Assembly: GCA_026182355.1 (NCBI GenBank)
Contig: JAPFBL010000254.1
Span: forward strand, 6,833,501 to 6,897,500
DNA: 64,000 nt
Direction of reading: 5' to 3'
Source: Hermatobates lingyangjiaoensis
Lineage: Eukaryota > Arthropoda > Insecta > Hemiptera > Hermatobatidae
In this document: piece by piece, positions 11,050 through 21,799 of the stretch
Position numbering within the stretch: position 1 is the first letter of the stretch
Layout of the letters: each line of letters begins with the position of its first letter
Position numbers and translations under genes: made by a program
Notes under the pieces: model-generated
The model's input: only the letters and a program-made list of their open reading frames with translations
Databases searched by the model: none
What the model was told of the DNA's origin: nothing

Positions 11050-11335
11050 TAGCACTGATGTGCATGGAAATACTCGTTGGTCGTTGGATATCTACTGGCT
11101 ATAGGAACAAAAACCATTTTCTCCTGTAAGAGATTAATTCGTAGCACGATATCTTCACTTTGACTTTACAAAAGTGTTACTATTGCTGTGGAATGCCGAT
11201 GACATTATATGCATCAACTGTTAGAAATATAGAAATAAGCGCATATATCATAACTGGTTCAATTCACTATCTGTACTACATCCAGGAATGAAAGACTAAT
11301 AAGTATGTTTAATAGTTAGACATTTATATTATGTA
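11050..11335 (+). repeat. dispersed repeat, unit A copy 1
   Basis: Aligns by eye over about 285 bp with the minus strand of 30.83-31.12 kb, at roughly three-quarters identity. Best-matching part is around 11085-11145, with shared TAAGAGATTAATTCGTA, and a later shared block contains CTATCTGTAC and CCAGGAATGAAA. No ORF, hammerhead or tRNA-like head. Family unknown. Confidence 0.6.
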
Positions 11336-13350
11336 CACAAGAAGTTTGATACCATATTTACTTGTAAAGCTGAGATTTCCTAGTTTTTTCATTGGTATAA
11401 AATTAATTCGCAAAGAGCCCCACACGTTTAATATATTTTCAATCTTTATTGTAGGATCATTTTATGTGCATTATTTTCACTCAGTTCTCATTTTAATTCT
11501 CCAAATCTTACTTTGTCCAAGTTCCAAATTTTGTTTTTCCATACTTTGCTGCTCCGAAATTCCACTATTCCATTTCTAAATATCGATACGTAGCCACATA
11601 ATTTCGGTTCTCATTTGTTTCAATTCTGTTTTTTTTTTATATAAAAAAAGTGATATGTATTTTCCTAAGTATTAAATTGAATGAATCTTTCCAAAAAACT
11701 GGGTTTTATGTCGTGCATAATCATTAAATATGTTTTCAATTGCATTTTTCTGAATGTTGACCGAGTTCTCAAAAATTATTGTGATTTCAAATTGTTTTTG
11801 TAATTGAGGAAAATATTTCATGATTTTCATTTCTTAATCTTTAGTAAAGACGTCAAGTTCGTTATAAATATTAATATTTGCAAACATCGTTAAATCAATT
11901 AGTCCATGCCCTTGAGGTTTTTTATTCAGTTCATTAAAATGCTGAGTGGTGTCACATAAAAACATTAAATCATTTAACCAATGTATATTGGATAACTCAT
12001 TAAAACTATTGTGGCTTTCAAATAAAAAGAGTTTAATTTCTTCTAACAACGTTGCAAAGCGAACTTGTCCGAAACTAAGCCATCGCTTATTGTTGTATGA
12101 CAAAATCCCTGAATATTGGTATTCAATTTTTTCTAAGCATTTTGCAATTTTCTGTCCACGGTCAAAGTATGGCTATCCATTTATAAAGTTGATTATTTTT
12201 AATATGAAATATATTACACAGAAAATTGTTTTTAAAATATGTTTTTACATAAAATTTATTAATTATTTCAGTTATTAATAAGTAATAACTAACAATAGTA
12301 ATAAATATTTGATAAGTAATTTAAGCCTGATCATATTTTCGTTATTACAGAAAATATTCAAATAAATACATGAAAATAAATTCATGTTCAAGGAGTTAGA
12401 TAACAACTTTACTCACACTAAATTTTTATCGTAGATTACTTTATTATTTACTATTTATTTAAGTTACATTAACTTAAATAATGTTATTTATTTAGACATA
12501 TATTTTATACTTATTAATTACAGATAATTTTCAATGGAACAAATAATGTAGTAATATCGAAAAAAGAAATTAAAAAGCCGTTTAAAGAATTTCTTTAAAG
12601 GTAAATTAGTTTTACCTAAACAGGATGTAGAAATATTAGTAACAAATTATTAACAACAAATATTAAATATAAATACAAATATAGATAAATGAACAAATTT
12701 CTATAAAAAATATTAAGATTAAACAAATTTAAAACATTTTAGTTTCATATTTTGAAGCCTTTATTTTTATTGATTATAATAGTATGAAAAAAATTGAGGT
12801 GACATACCGACAACTTTCATTTATGTCAAAAATATGTATCCACAATTTTTTTTACAGATTTATTCCAATAAATTCTAGTTATTTAAGAATTAAGGCTTAG
12901 CTCACTTTGCATGTATGTTTGATCACAAAATATAAAGGGATGCAAATATTTGCTCTACATATTTTTATATCGCCTGTCAGTCACTTAAAGAACAAGTCAA
13001 GTTCATTTACGAGTAGTTATGATAATTAATCGGTAATCTTTATCAGTATATAGAGCTTGAATTAATTATGTTAACTACCCAATTTAGTTTTTATAATCTA
13101 TATTTTAGAGCTTTTTTAAGTTTTCATCATACTTTTTACACTGAAAAAAATTTATATGAAAGCCTGAACCACAGCAACTTAAACAAACTTTGTGTTGAGA
13201 GTTTTCTACCAAATCATTAAAAACGATTTTTTTTTTCAGATGAAGTTCTATCAAAGGAAGTGCATAGTGGCCCTGATCATACCGTCCCATTCCAGAGCTA
13301 AGAGTAACGTAAGTATGAAACTTGGTGAGTATAACTATTTTCGTTTTGAA
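11336..13350. other. AT-rich non-coding stretch
   Basis: Several 80-110 codon ORFs on both strands are AT-driven and overlap one another; no domain or repeat was recognised. Confidence 0.5.
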
Positions 13351-13364
13351 TTATCCCACTCCCA

Positions 13365-13446
13365 CACTCTCTCTTTCTCTATCATTATCTCTCTGTCTCA
13401 CACATGCGCGCACACACACCACACACACACATACAGAGAGAGAGAG
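13365..13446. repeat. CT/CA/GA-rich microsatellite cluster
   Basis: Runs of CTCT, ACACAC and AGAGAG in succession; low complexity. Confidence 0.9.
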
Positions 13447-13449
13447 CTA

Positions 13450-14010
13450 GAAAAATAGATAGACAAAGAGAGTGAGAGGAGAATTTGCGGAACCTACCAT
13501 ATATTGCAGGACTCAAGCGGACTGAAAACGTACATTAAGTAAAGGTACAATAATGTATTTAACTGAATTCATATTTTGATAACTTATGTAACAAAATTCT
13601 ATAGATACGAGTATTTGTAAATAATAAGTATGTTTTAGATTTATATTTAGATATTTGTTATTTATTTATATTTATTTATTTTAATATTTATTTAAATATT
13701 TAGAAAGAAGATAAGATTTAGATATTGTTAATTTATAACTATAAAGTTGTTTTGTAGATTGATTGTTTGAATTCAATATTTTTTCCCCATTTGTTGAAAA
13801 TTTCTCATCTGAAATATTTCATTGTTTTTCTTGAAGTAAATAAATTTCCTTTATTAATTATTTGACTGTATATTCTATCATATTAAAAATTTCACATAAT
13901 CAATATTCACTGAATTATCGAGCACGACTTCTGACGAAGTATAGCCCTGAGTGAGAATTTCTCATTATATATTTACTGCTTGACAGAATACACCGAATTA
14001 TTATGAAAAT
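13450..14010. other. AT-rich non-coding stretch
   Basis: No gene or repeat recognised; TTATTTAT-rich in the middle. Confidence 0.5.
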
Positions 14011-14014
14011 ATAT

Positions 14015-14100
14015 ACATCTTACCTCGTACGCTTTCTTCATATCTCAACCGGTTATGGAACTTGTCCCTTGTCAAGAACAAACTCTCAAGTTGCTTGACC
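14015..14100 (-). ncRNA. relic of the ACCGGU hammerhead module
   Basis: On the minus strand there is an AACCGGTT followed by TACGAGGTAAGA-like sequence, the same order and spacing as at 15.50-15.54 kb and 31.81-31.86 kb (minus). The GAAA and core are not preserved, so this is the most decayed of three copies. Confidence 0.45.
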
Positions 14101-14109
14101 TCACGGTCA

Positions 14110-15465
14110 AAGTACGAGGAAAACCTTATAAGTAAGATACTATATTTTTAATAAAATTACTAAAAACTTCAGTTGAAGTAATGATTATATCACTTTATTT
14201 ACGCCGTTAATAATGGATATTGTATTTTAACAACGTTGCATTGGAAAACATTTCCGAATTTTAAATTAGACATAAATAATCATTCTAAAAAGTAATTATT
14301 ACATTTTTCTGCTTCATTTTATAAACAGCTTTCCAATGATTGTTTGTAGAGAAGATTTCGTGTTAGTTAGTTCGACTTACTTCAAATACTCGTTTAGTAT
14401 CGGATAAATGATTATGTTTAATAATTAAAGCACTGAACAACTGAATAAAATTTTAAATATGCGTACTTTAAAATTTTTAAATTTAACATTCGTTTGCTCT
14501 TTCTTCTCATAAATGTAAGTTAATTAATAGTAATCGTATAATTTTTTTTTATGAAGTTGTTCATATAGCCATGAATTAATAAATAGCCTATATTAAAATG
14601 ACAAAATTAAAAATGTTTAACTTCAAAAATCATTTATTTTCTTAGAATTTATTTATGTGTGATTAACTTATCTTTTTAAACTTTCAAACAATGGTAATTC
14701 ATTTGTTATTACTGTTAAAGTGGCTTAAACGTTCAAAACATGAGTAAATAAACATTTATAGCAATTTTATCACTTTATATCTATGTAAATATAAGTTTAA
14801 AGTTATCTATATATGCGTTTATCTTTTATCAAACAACAATAACAGAGGGCTCGTCTTATAAGGCATTGAATATGCATGACTGAGTCAGTACATATTGTTC
14901 TAGTGGTAATCTAATGATTGACGCTTCGCTTCAAGTTTATTGAAATGGAGCAGCCTCCAAGGCTGCCATACTGCGTTCTGTTACACAGATTTTTTGATTG
15001 TCCACTACTTTTTTTATCGAAAGGAAATTATAGTTACCAAATATAATATTAAATTAGAAACTAATATTATACCCATTCTTTATTGTTTTAGCCCTATTTC
15101 AAAACAACCGTAAGTGAGTTGCTTCTGTGTTAATTGCATCTATAATTTAAATTTTTAACTTACCTCTATCCGTGTTAAGAAATGAACATAATTTGAAGTT
15201 AAATGTTGTTATAAGCTATCTTTATTCATTCGAACATCATATATTGTAACTGTCTTTATTTAAAAACACTCTATAAGCTAATAATTTAAACATTTATTTT
15301 CAAATAAAATCTTTTATTATTCCTGGTATAATAATTCCAGGTTATTGTACACTGCATCGTTAAAGCAAAATCATAAATCTAGTATAATAAAGTAGGACCT
15401 GTCTGTCTATTTCACTGTTTGTTATTAACCTTCTCATAAATTTTTAGGATAACCGTTTATATTCT
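14110..15465. other. AT-rich non-coding stretch
   Basis: No supported gene. A GC-richer patch at about 14.84-14.99 kb has no ORF of note. Confidence 0.5.
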
Positions 15466-15469
15466 GAAT

Positions 15470-15545
15470 ATTGAAGTTGAAGATGGGTGACACCCGAAAC
15501 CGGTCCGAGAGCTACAGCAGCAGTACGAGGTAAGACGGTATACTA
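15470..15545 (+). ncRNA. hammerhead motif, ACCGGU family, with splice donor downstream
   Basis: Core TTGAAGA (first C changed to T), one unpaired T, stem II GGGT/ACCC with loop GAC, GAAA, palindrome ACCGGT, then C at the cleavage position. About 25 nt later is GAG|GTAAGA, a near-consensus 5' splice site, also conserved in the minus copy at 31.81-31.83 kb. In Penelope elements the hammerhead lies in the LTR-like region near the ORF start and an intron is known there, so a hammerhead-plus-donor module is plausible. Confidence 0.6.
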
Positions 15546-15549
15546 TATT

Positions 15550-16555
15550 TCTGCAGTATTATAATACTAAGCTCTGAGTGATGACGGAATGAATGAATGT
15601 ATGTATTAGACTAGTTAGAAATGCGTGTTCTTTTATGTGTTATATGTGACGTTAGGAATGACGTCATAAGCGCACTGCTGTATGGCAATTCCCATTATTT
15701 TCACTATTTTCAAACTTTTACTGAGTCATATTGCCAGTGTACACTACTAATGAAAGAAATTGCAACATTAGTTGTGTCTTGCATATCTCTATGCCAATGA
15801 CGTCGAAACGGTAATAGTTATGTGAGATAGATTTAGAAAAATTCATAGCAAAATAATCGGTTTAAAATATTTAAAACAAAAGACTTTAGAGAGAACTCTT
15901 AGTCGATTTAAAATTATATTCTTTACAGCATTAAATGGTCACTTTTTTCTGTGTGACCTCATCAAGCATTCAACATCTTAAAAAAACTGTATGAATGTAA
16001 AATTAGTGTTTACACTTGTTTAAATTTTAATATTTGCCTGTCAGAATGATACAGGTATTCTTACTAAGCATTTCATATTAATTTTTGCTACTTTAAGATG
16101 TGATAATAATTTATTGGACTGAAATTTATTCTATGAATGAAAGTGAATTAGTAGTTATAAATACTATTCATTCATATATAGCCTCTTTTATAAAAAATAA
16201 ATTTGTATTTATTTGATGTTTGAATTTTAACATATTTCAAGTTTATTAACTTGAAATTTAGTGATGTACAATACAAAAATGATGATACATATATTAGTAT
16301 TTTAAACAAAAAGAAACTTGTAAAGTAATTATTATTGTTATTATTTGTTTACCTGTGCAAAGCTGGGTGGTGTTGTAGGATTCCGATAAAATAAAAGACA
16401 TTTCTATATTATAAAACATCATTTACTTGTTTGGTGGGAATTATAAGATAATTTAAATGGAAAGATATTCTAAATAATATATACTTTTGCATTTAGTTAT
16501 TTATTATGGTAAAATGAGTGACATTATTAGTTTTGTCAAAAGAATATTGAACGAC
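15550..16555. other. AT-rich non-coding stretch
   Basis: No supported gene; rises in GC toward 16.56 kb, where the candidate exon begins. Confidence 0.5.
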
Positions 16556-16559
16556 TGTT

Positions 16560-16759
16560 TGACTAAACGTGAACTTGATTAGCCTTAGAGAGTGTAATGG
16601 GCGTGGAGGGGGCAGGGCAGGAGGGAGAGTGGGGAGATGGTCCTTGGAGGTCGGCGAACAAGCGGGAGTTAGATAAAGCGGAACCTTGGAGAAGGTGATC
16701 AGAGCACTGGCAGTTCAGGAAGTTACAGCTAGTACAACGGCAACAGTCAACCAGAAGAG
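16560..16759 (+). promoter_or_regulatory. GC-rich 5' UTR or promoter-proximal candidate
   Basis: A sharp jump to G/A-rich sequence after about 1 kb of AT-rich DNA, leading straight into the ATG at 16,760. No TATA box was identified with confidence. It may hold a transcription start for the candidate first exon. The minus-strand ORF over the same interval looks like a shadow. Confidence 0.35.
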
Positions 16760-16947
16760 ATGATGAGCACACTAGAGGAAGACGAAAGGCCCAGTGGAGA
16801 CATGTCGTCGGCTCTGTCGTGGGCGTCCGAGATGACGTCTCCGGCCGTCGTCAGGAGGCTCCAGGCCAGGAAGGCACTTCTCCTCCTTCAGGAGACTATT
16901 CCCGAGGGATACGTCCCTCCAAAGCAACTCCTCCTTTACTTAGTCAG
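16760..16947 (+). CDS. candidate first coding exon, function unknown
   Basis: Tandem ATGs open a 62-codon frame ending at CAG|GTAACT, a good 5' splice site, with two bases (AG) left over. GC content is far above the surroundings. The reading starts MMSTLEEDERPSGD and has a basic, leucine-rich stretch (VVRRLQARKALLLLQE) before PPKQLLLYLVR. Its mixed composition looks like real protein, unlike the AT-driven ORFs around it. I do not recognise the family. Splicing to 18,291 or to 63,156 keeps the frame in both cases, since each supplies one base to complete the split codon. Transcript evidence would decide whether it is an exon at all. Confidence 0.5.
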
Positions 16948-16949
16948 GT

Positions 16950-17133
16950 AACTTGCTTCTCTTTTAGTTAATTCATTTACACAATATCACGTTGTCAAGC
17001 ATGTATTCACATTGCATTCATATAATGTAAGTCTAAAACACTTTTTTTCAATGTTGTAGCCAATTTCAAAGATAATCATTAGGTGAGCATGAATAAAATT
17101 AGATTGGGATTCCTAACTTTCAGCCCAACATCT

Positions 17134-17164
<31 letters not shown>

Positions 17165-18285
17165 AAGCAATTTATATTTTTATCATTATTATTACTTTAA
17201 CATTTACTTTTATAACATAAAATATATTCCTAAACTGTTAGGCCATTTAAAACAAATTTCCAATATATACTTTTTAAATAACTGACATGGGTCTCACAAC
17301 ACCCAGCTACGAGTAAACATGAAATTCATGCCTCATTCACTTTAGACTGCAGGGTATTATACCCTGTATATGAATATTGGTTATTCATATGTTAGAAATA
17401 TGCAATTCTAGCATGCATACAACAAAAACATGAGGTTAGAATTATCCTTTTTAATTAATTTGACGTATTTGTTTAAGATTGGTTTATGCAGTATTGTTTT
17501 ATTAATAAAATAATAGAAGATTTAGAATGAATATACATCTATTAAAAATATTCGGACAATGGCATTCATATCACATAATGAAAAGTTGTATATTGAATGT
17601 AAATTTTTATTCACATGAATAATCACCAAAGTCAGTTATAATTTTTAATTTTGTAAATAATATTACATTATTATTTATAAGTGTTGAATGACTAATTTCC
17701 TCGTTTTGTTGTTCTATTGTAAAACACTCTCAATGTCCTTTTTATGTCACGAATATTTAAGGTGATAAATAAATATCTATATAATTACTTATTGATTAAT
17801 GAAGTCAACAGTGTAAGCGTGTATGTTTTTGATTGCAACCCAAAGATGCGCGGATGTTGCCGGGTACTCGAGTGAGTGCATTAACAAATGAGTGGCAATC
17901 ACCAAATGTTTGGTCTTGAGTCTCTTAACTAGTCAAGTTCGCTATCGACGGCTTCCACTCTTCCATGTAAATAACCACTCAGATTCCTACCATTAACCGA
18001 TAACCAATCTCATATCTTTGTCAATTAATCACTTAAAACCTTTTAATTATCTTCAATCAACATTACATTTTTTTTCATTTGGAACAAAAAATTAAAATAA
18101 TTGTTGTGAATTTGTTGACATAAGTTTGGTTGGTTAATAATGTTAATTTAAGAAATTTAGCATATATATTTTCATCAGCGTTATTAATTTTTCATTTTAA
18201 TGAAAAAAGCTGGTTTTGACCATTTTATTTTCATTAAGAAATCAATAAACCGTTTTACTAGTCGTTCTTTGGACGTTCCACGTTC
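16950..18285. other. AT-rich stretch, probable intron
   Basis: Follows the splice donor at 16,947. Contains a (TA)n tract at about 17,133-17,161 and nothing else I can support. Confidence 0.4.
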
Positions 18286-18290
18286 ATGAG

Positions 18291-18441
18291 GAAAATGAAT
18301 CCATCTTCAGTTCCTTTACTGATTGATTCCTCATCAGAAAGTAGGAATCATGATGACAGTTCTTGCAGCATCATCAGGAGTCCATTCCTATACTCATCAT
18401 TTAGGCGCACTCCTCCGGTTCTCGCTCACTTGCTCTCTTGA
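18291..18441 (+). CDS. candidate small coding exon or chance ORF
   Basis: After an AG at 18,289-18,290 a frame in phase with the 16.76 kb exon reads KMNPSSVPLLIDSSSESRNH and continues Ser/Arg-rich to LAHLLS-stop at 18,441. Composition is more protein-like than most of the window. The upstream pyrimidine tract is modest. It could be a short terminal exon, but no polyadenylation signal was identified close by, and the frame could be chance. Confidence 0.22.
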
Positions 18442-18449
18442 AGATGCAT

Positions 18450-19704
18450 GTTTGATACCGACAGATCATGCTCAAGCATTCGAGCTAATACAAATCTGTA
18501 GATTTGTTTGTATTAATCAGTGGTGGTCATTCAACGAAGAGATAAAACTCATTAAATATTGCTTTTTCTTCAACTTTAGCTGAGAATTTCCCACATAATA
18601 CTACGAGATATACTATATAAAAATTATTGCAGTAATTTACCACTAAGTATAAATATTTATGTACTTGTTAAGAATCCTAAAAATGAAAATGTTACTTATT
18701 CAGAGGTTAGATATGGGCGAATAGGCTGTGAAATTGGCTCAAATACTGAAGATCGCAGATGGGGTATGGGAAGAATAGTGCGCACCTTCTGTGGAAGACA
18801 ACGCAAAGCTGTCACTTCAGTGTCAAGTACTTGGTAAAGCTATTCTAATCTGAATGGCTGGTGTAAATTTAGAACTTTCAATGCAGAACCAACCATGTAA
18901 TGCGGCTTGCTCATTACTATCATGGCTATATAAAACATGAGCCATACTACACACCTCTAGAACAACACTAAAGGTGGAAGTTCCATGTGTTGGTGTTAAT
19001 AACAACTAGAAACTTCTAGTAGAGGGTGAATTAGTATTTTTTTCGCTTTTTAAGAACTAAGAGGACTTTACAAAACGGTGCCAAGAACAGGCCAAAGTGC
19101 TGGGCTCGTTGTTACAGTTGCTTCAGTCCGAACCCCCGATTAATGTGAAAAGTTGAACAAATTAAGATGAATTATTGCACTGATTCTGAAAAAAAGATTC
19201 TTGTAACACTTCGTTCTAGAAGTTAGGAAATATACTTTTCACTCACTAACAATATCCGTATCATATTTTTCTCCTAAGTTATCTTACTTTACTTTTACTG
19301 GCTTGTATTTTAGTTTTGTGGTCAGTACCGTTGTTCAAATGTTAAAATATTTATAGTAAATTTCGATACCAATTCTTAGAGCAGTCTAATGTTACAGTTT
19401 TCTCAATTCTTAATGCTTGCAGAGTTTTATTTCATTACATCTCCCGAGATCTTCAAGTGTCAGCAATAAACAGAGGCTTAATAACGATGATTAATTGAAA
19501 TTTTAGGGTGTATATGCTGATGACGTTAATAAAATTTACACTGAACGAAATCAATATAAATAAGTCAATAATAATTTATAAATCAATATAAATCTACTCA
19601 CCGAATGATTTATATGGTACCAGAAAGATGGAGGAATCATATCAAAAAATTCGAGAAGGTATGTAAGAAACATACAATACTTAAAGAGTAGGGAAGTTAT
19701 TAAA

Positions 19705-19705
<1 letters not shown>
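18450..19705. other. AT-rich non-coding stretch
   Basis: No supported gene. The 18.7-19.15 kb part is GC-richer but has no recognisable domain in any frame. Confidence 0.45.

Positions 19706-19707
<2 letters not shown>

Positions 19708-19737
<30 letters not shown>
19708..19737. repeat. (TA)n tract
   Basis: Pure TA tract on the left of a minus-strand PLE tail. Confidence 0.97.
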
Positions 19738-19741
<4 letters not shown>

Positions 19742-19887
19742 CTTTAAATTTCACAAAGCACGATAAAGAAAAAAGAATTAAAAGAACACTTACAGAATTC
19801 AATATTTCGAACTGTTGTTCGTCATCAGAAGTAGACTAGAAGAGAGGACGAAGTGAGAGAGATCTCCCTACGTCGAAGAATAGACCG

Positions 19888-19890
<3 letters not shown>
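19738..19890 (-). mobile_element. PLE 3'-tail copy (tail-only)
   Basis: About 150 bp between (TA)n tracts, with one hammerhead on the minus strand and an AT-rich tail leading into (TA)n. Same form as 5.17 and 8.11 kb. Confidence 0.65.
19793..19840 (-). ncRNA. hammerhead ribozyme motif, AUAU family, core intact
   Basis: On the minus strand: core CTGATGA, one unpaired C, stem II GAAC/GTTC with loop AACA, GAAA, TAT-T at the predicted cleavage position, then GAATTC. All conserved core positions are kept. Stem II matches the 8.17 kb motif, placing both in one subfamily. Confidence 0.75.

Positions 19891-19925
<35 letters not shown>
19891..19925. repeat. (TA)n tract
   Basis: Pure TA tract on the right of the tail-only PLE copy. 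Confidence 0.97.
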
Positions 19926-19926
<1 letters not shown>

Positions 19927-20042
19927 GAAGTAAAATATTAAACCACTTTAATAGATTTTGAAATGATACTAAGTTCTTAGGATCAATGAATTGTTTTCTT
20001 CAGGAGGACAGATAGAATGGTATCTCTCTGTTTGTCGTAAAA

Positions 20043-20085
20043 CTGACGAAGACTGTTACTTGGCCGAAAAATCCTAGTCCTGTTT
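20043..20085 (+). ncRNA. decayed hammerhead-like motif, AGAUCU family
   Basis: Perfect core CTGACGA and one A as in the family; stem II is no longer well paired, GAAA is present, and the AGATCT palindrome has become AAATCCT before AGTC. A relic rather than a working ribozyme. Confidence 0.4.
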
Positions 20086-20532
20086 GAGATTTGTTTTTGT
20101 GCTTTAGACGTAAAATTTTATATGGGGTGCTTGTTGTGATATCTCGTTGTATATAAATAAGGCGCTCTTGCATCTGCTTGACCCTTTGGCATTTGCTGGT
20201 TACTCCTGGGCACTTTATCTCATGTATACGTCAATAATGCACTTATTATGGTTGTATGAAATACCTGTGAAAACACGAGTAGTTGTATACAGTTGTGAGT
20301 GGTCACTCAATGTATTTGTATCTTTTTTCTTAATACCTTAATACAATTATGATTATATAACTAAATATTGAATTCCATTAAGGGTTTACTTTAATTTCGG
20401 TTTTTACTTTAAGACTTTTTTCATAGGCAGAAGTAATAATTTGAATAGGGGAAACTACAACTTCACTTAAGCATATAACCTTCCAAACAATTTTGTGGAA
20501 TGCTTTTTATATACTTCTCCTGAGCACGCCTA

Positions 20533-20534
<2 letters not shown>

Positions 20535-20583
<49 letters not shown>
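20535..20583. repeat. (TA)n tract
   Basis: 49 nt of pure TA at the 3' (left) end of a minus-strand PLE copy. Confidence 0.98.
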
Positions 20584-20585
<2 letters not shown>

Positions 20586-20660
20586 TGACAATTAGAGAAA
20601 CGATTCTTCGAACTGAATAAACTAGAATTTAACAAAAGAACACATAGAAAGGAAACCACT

Positions 20661-20709
20661 GAACTCACTACTATATTTCGATGTCCTCGTCTTCAGGAAA
20701 AGAAGTGAA
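20661..20709 (-). ncRNA. hammerhead ribozyme motif, AUAU family, core intact
   Basis: On the minus strand: CTGAAGA core, a stem II region (CGAGGACATC), GAAA, TAT-A at the cleavage position, then GTAGTGAG. Identical to the 34.83 kb plus-strand copy. Stem II is weaker than in other copies. Confidence 0.7.
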
Positions 20710-20876
20710 TTGCTCCAAAGGCTGATAACGACTGACTTGGCGTTCGAACTGAAGCACTCAAACAGTGTAGCCAACTTTCGGAGGAAAGGTAGTCAGGGAA
20801 GATAAAGAGATAAAAGCCAAATAAAAATTAAAAAAAGAAAACATTTAACTAAAATAAAATTAAAAGCTGATAACAA

Positions 20877-21540
20877 CTAAAAAATAAAAAAAAATAAACG
20901 ATTGAGGTTAAGCCCAGGAGCCGATCTACCGCCCAGAAGACTAATAAGTGCTTCTTCTGAAGCTCTCAGAGTAACTTTCGAATTAGTCTGATCAATCTGC
21001 CTCAGGACCTGTACACGGAAACAGTCATTAAAACTGAGTCCGTGAGAACTGGCATGAGTAGCTACGGGAAGGTCACTGCGTTTGCCAACGGATGACCTGT
21101 GATTATTCATACGCAGGCTTAGCTTGGTGGAAGCCAAACCCACATAAAAAGAATCACACTGGGTGCAATCCAAACGGTAAACGCAGTTACCAGAGGTACA
21201 AAAGGTCTTGTGAGAGATAGGGTAGGTGCGTTTACTATGGACAGAGGTAAAGGAAGGAACAGGATTGATGATAGGACAAGTAAGACATCCACGACGTCCA
21301 CATTGAACCATACCACCAGCAGTTTTTGGAGACTTAGGAGAAGAGATGTGAGAGAAGATAGATTGAAGATTAGCAGGTTTGCGATAGGAAATGGAAGGTG
21401 GCTCACTAAAGACTGAAGAAGTACAGGAGGAAGAAGAAAGTATAGGGAAAAACTCCCTGACAACTGCACCCAGCCTATGAGCACCAGGAAAATAAGTGGT
21501 GATGAGGAAATTAGAGTCACTGCGATCCCTCCTAGAACCT
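20877..21540 (-). pseudogene. PLE RT C-terminus, zinc finger and GIY-YIG endonuclease fragment
   Basis: The frame is open from about 21,540 to the stop at 20,877, beginning RRDRSDSNFLITTYFPGAHR, which aligns with KRDRSNTSFFLTTYFPGAYK of the 53 kb ORF. It continues through CGRRGCLTC (the second finger Cys is Arg-replaced), NCVYRLDCTQCDSFYVGLAS, LSLRMNNHR and RASEEALISLL. The normal stop after GLNLNR is lost (TTA where the 34.6 kb copy has TGA), so the frame runs eight residues into the 3' UTR. RT catalytic motifs are missing, so it cannot be autonomous. The C-terminal 71 residues differ from the 34.4 kb copy at one position. Confidence 0.85.
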
Positions 21541-21571
21541 TTCTATGTGTTCTTTTGTTAAATTCTAGTTT

Positions 21572-21592
21572 ATATATATATATATATATATT
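21572..21592. repeat. (TA)n tract
   Basis: TA tract at the 5' (right) boundary of the minus-strand PLE copy. Confidence 0.95.
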
Positions 21593-21781
21593 GGATATTG
21601 GACGGAGACCGTCTCCAACCGTCTCTGAACCAGTGCGCTTGGTTTCCCTCTCTTATTTCTCCTGAAGACGGTTCAAATCAAAAATTAGAGACTGTAAGTG
21701 TGTTCTTTTGATTTCTCTATGTTTCTTTGTTTATATTGAACTATATTTGTCCGTTTTGGATCGTATTTCCAACGAAAAAGT
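21593..21781 (+). mobile_element. AAUU-family hammerhead element fragment
   Basis: Lies between two (TA)n tracts. Contains CTCCTGAAGACGGTT and, further on, CAAAAATTAGAGACTG: the hammerhead layout with GAAA changed to CAAA and stem III AAUU, A at the cleavage position. The same order occurs at 62.35-62.41 kb (+) and at 55.44-55.49 kb (-), with a shared GTAAGTGTG-like tail. Confidence 0.5.
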
Positions 21782-21799
21782 GTATATATATATATACAT

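Larger units (their letters stand above)
20584..21571 (-). mobile_element. PLE copy, minus strand, 5'-truncated with self-inverted end
   Basis: From 21.54 kb leftward: end of RT, linker, zinc finger, GIY-YIG domain, AT-rich 3' UTR, hammerhead at 20.68 kb and a tail into (TA)n. The last ~35 bp at the 5' side (21,537-21,571) is an inverted copy of the element's own 3' tail (20,620-20,660), again running into (TA)n. Near-identical to the copy at 34.39-34.90 kb where they overlap, so the two are recent relatives. Confidence 0.85.

Noticed and set aside
10813..11055. 80-codon minus-strand ORF of mixed composition
   Set aside because: Abuts the dispersed repeat at 11.05 kb, has no recognisable domain and no splice context; more likely a repeat edge.
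15355..15420. Second Helitron 5' end (AGTATAATAAAGTAGG with CTGTCTGTCTATT)
   Set aside because: Similarity to Helitron starts is suggestive, but no hairpin-CTAG end was found downstream.
21119..21520. 133-codon minus-strand ORF and a 68-codon plus-strand ORF overlapping it
   Set aside because: Shadow frames of the PLE pseudogene in the same interval; the frame with RT-linker, zinc-finger and GIY-YIG similarity is the real one.
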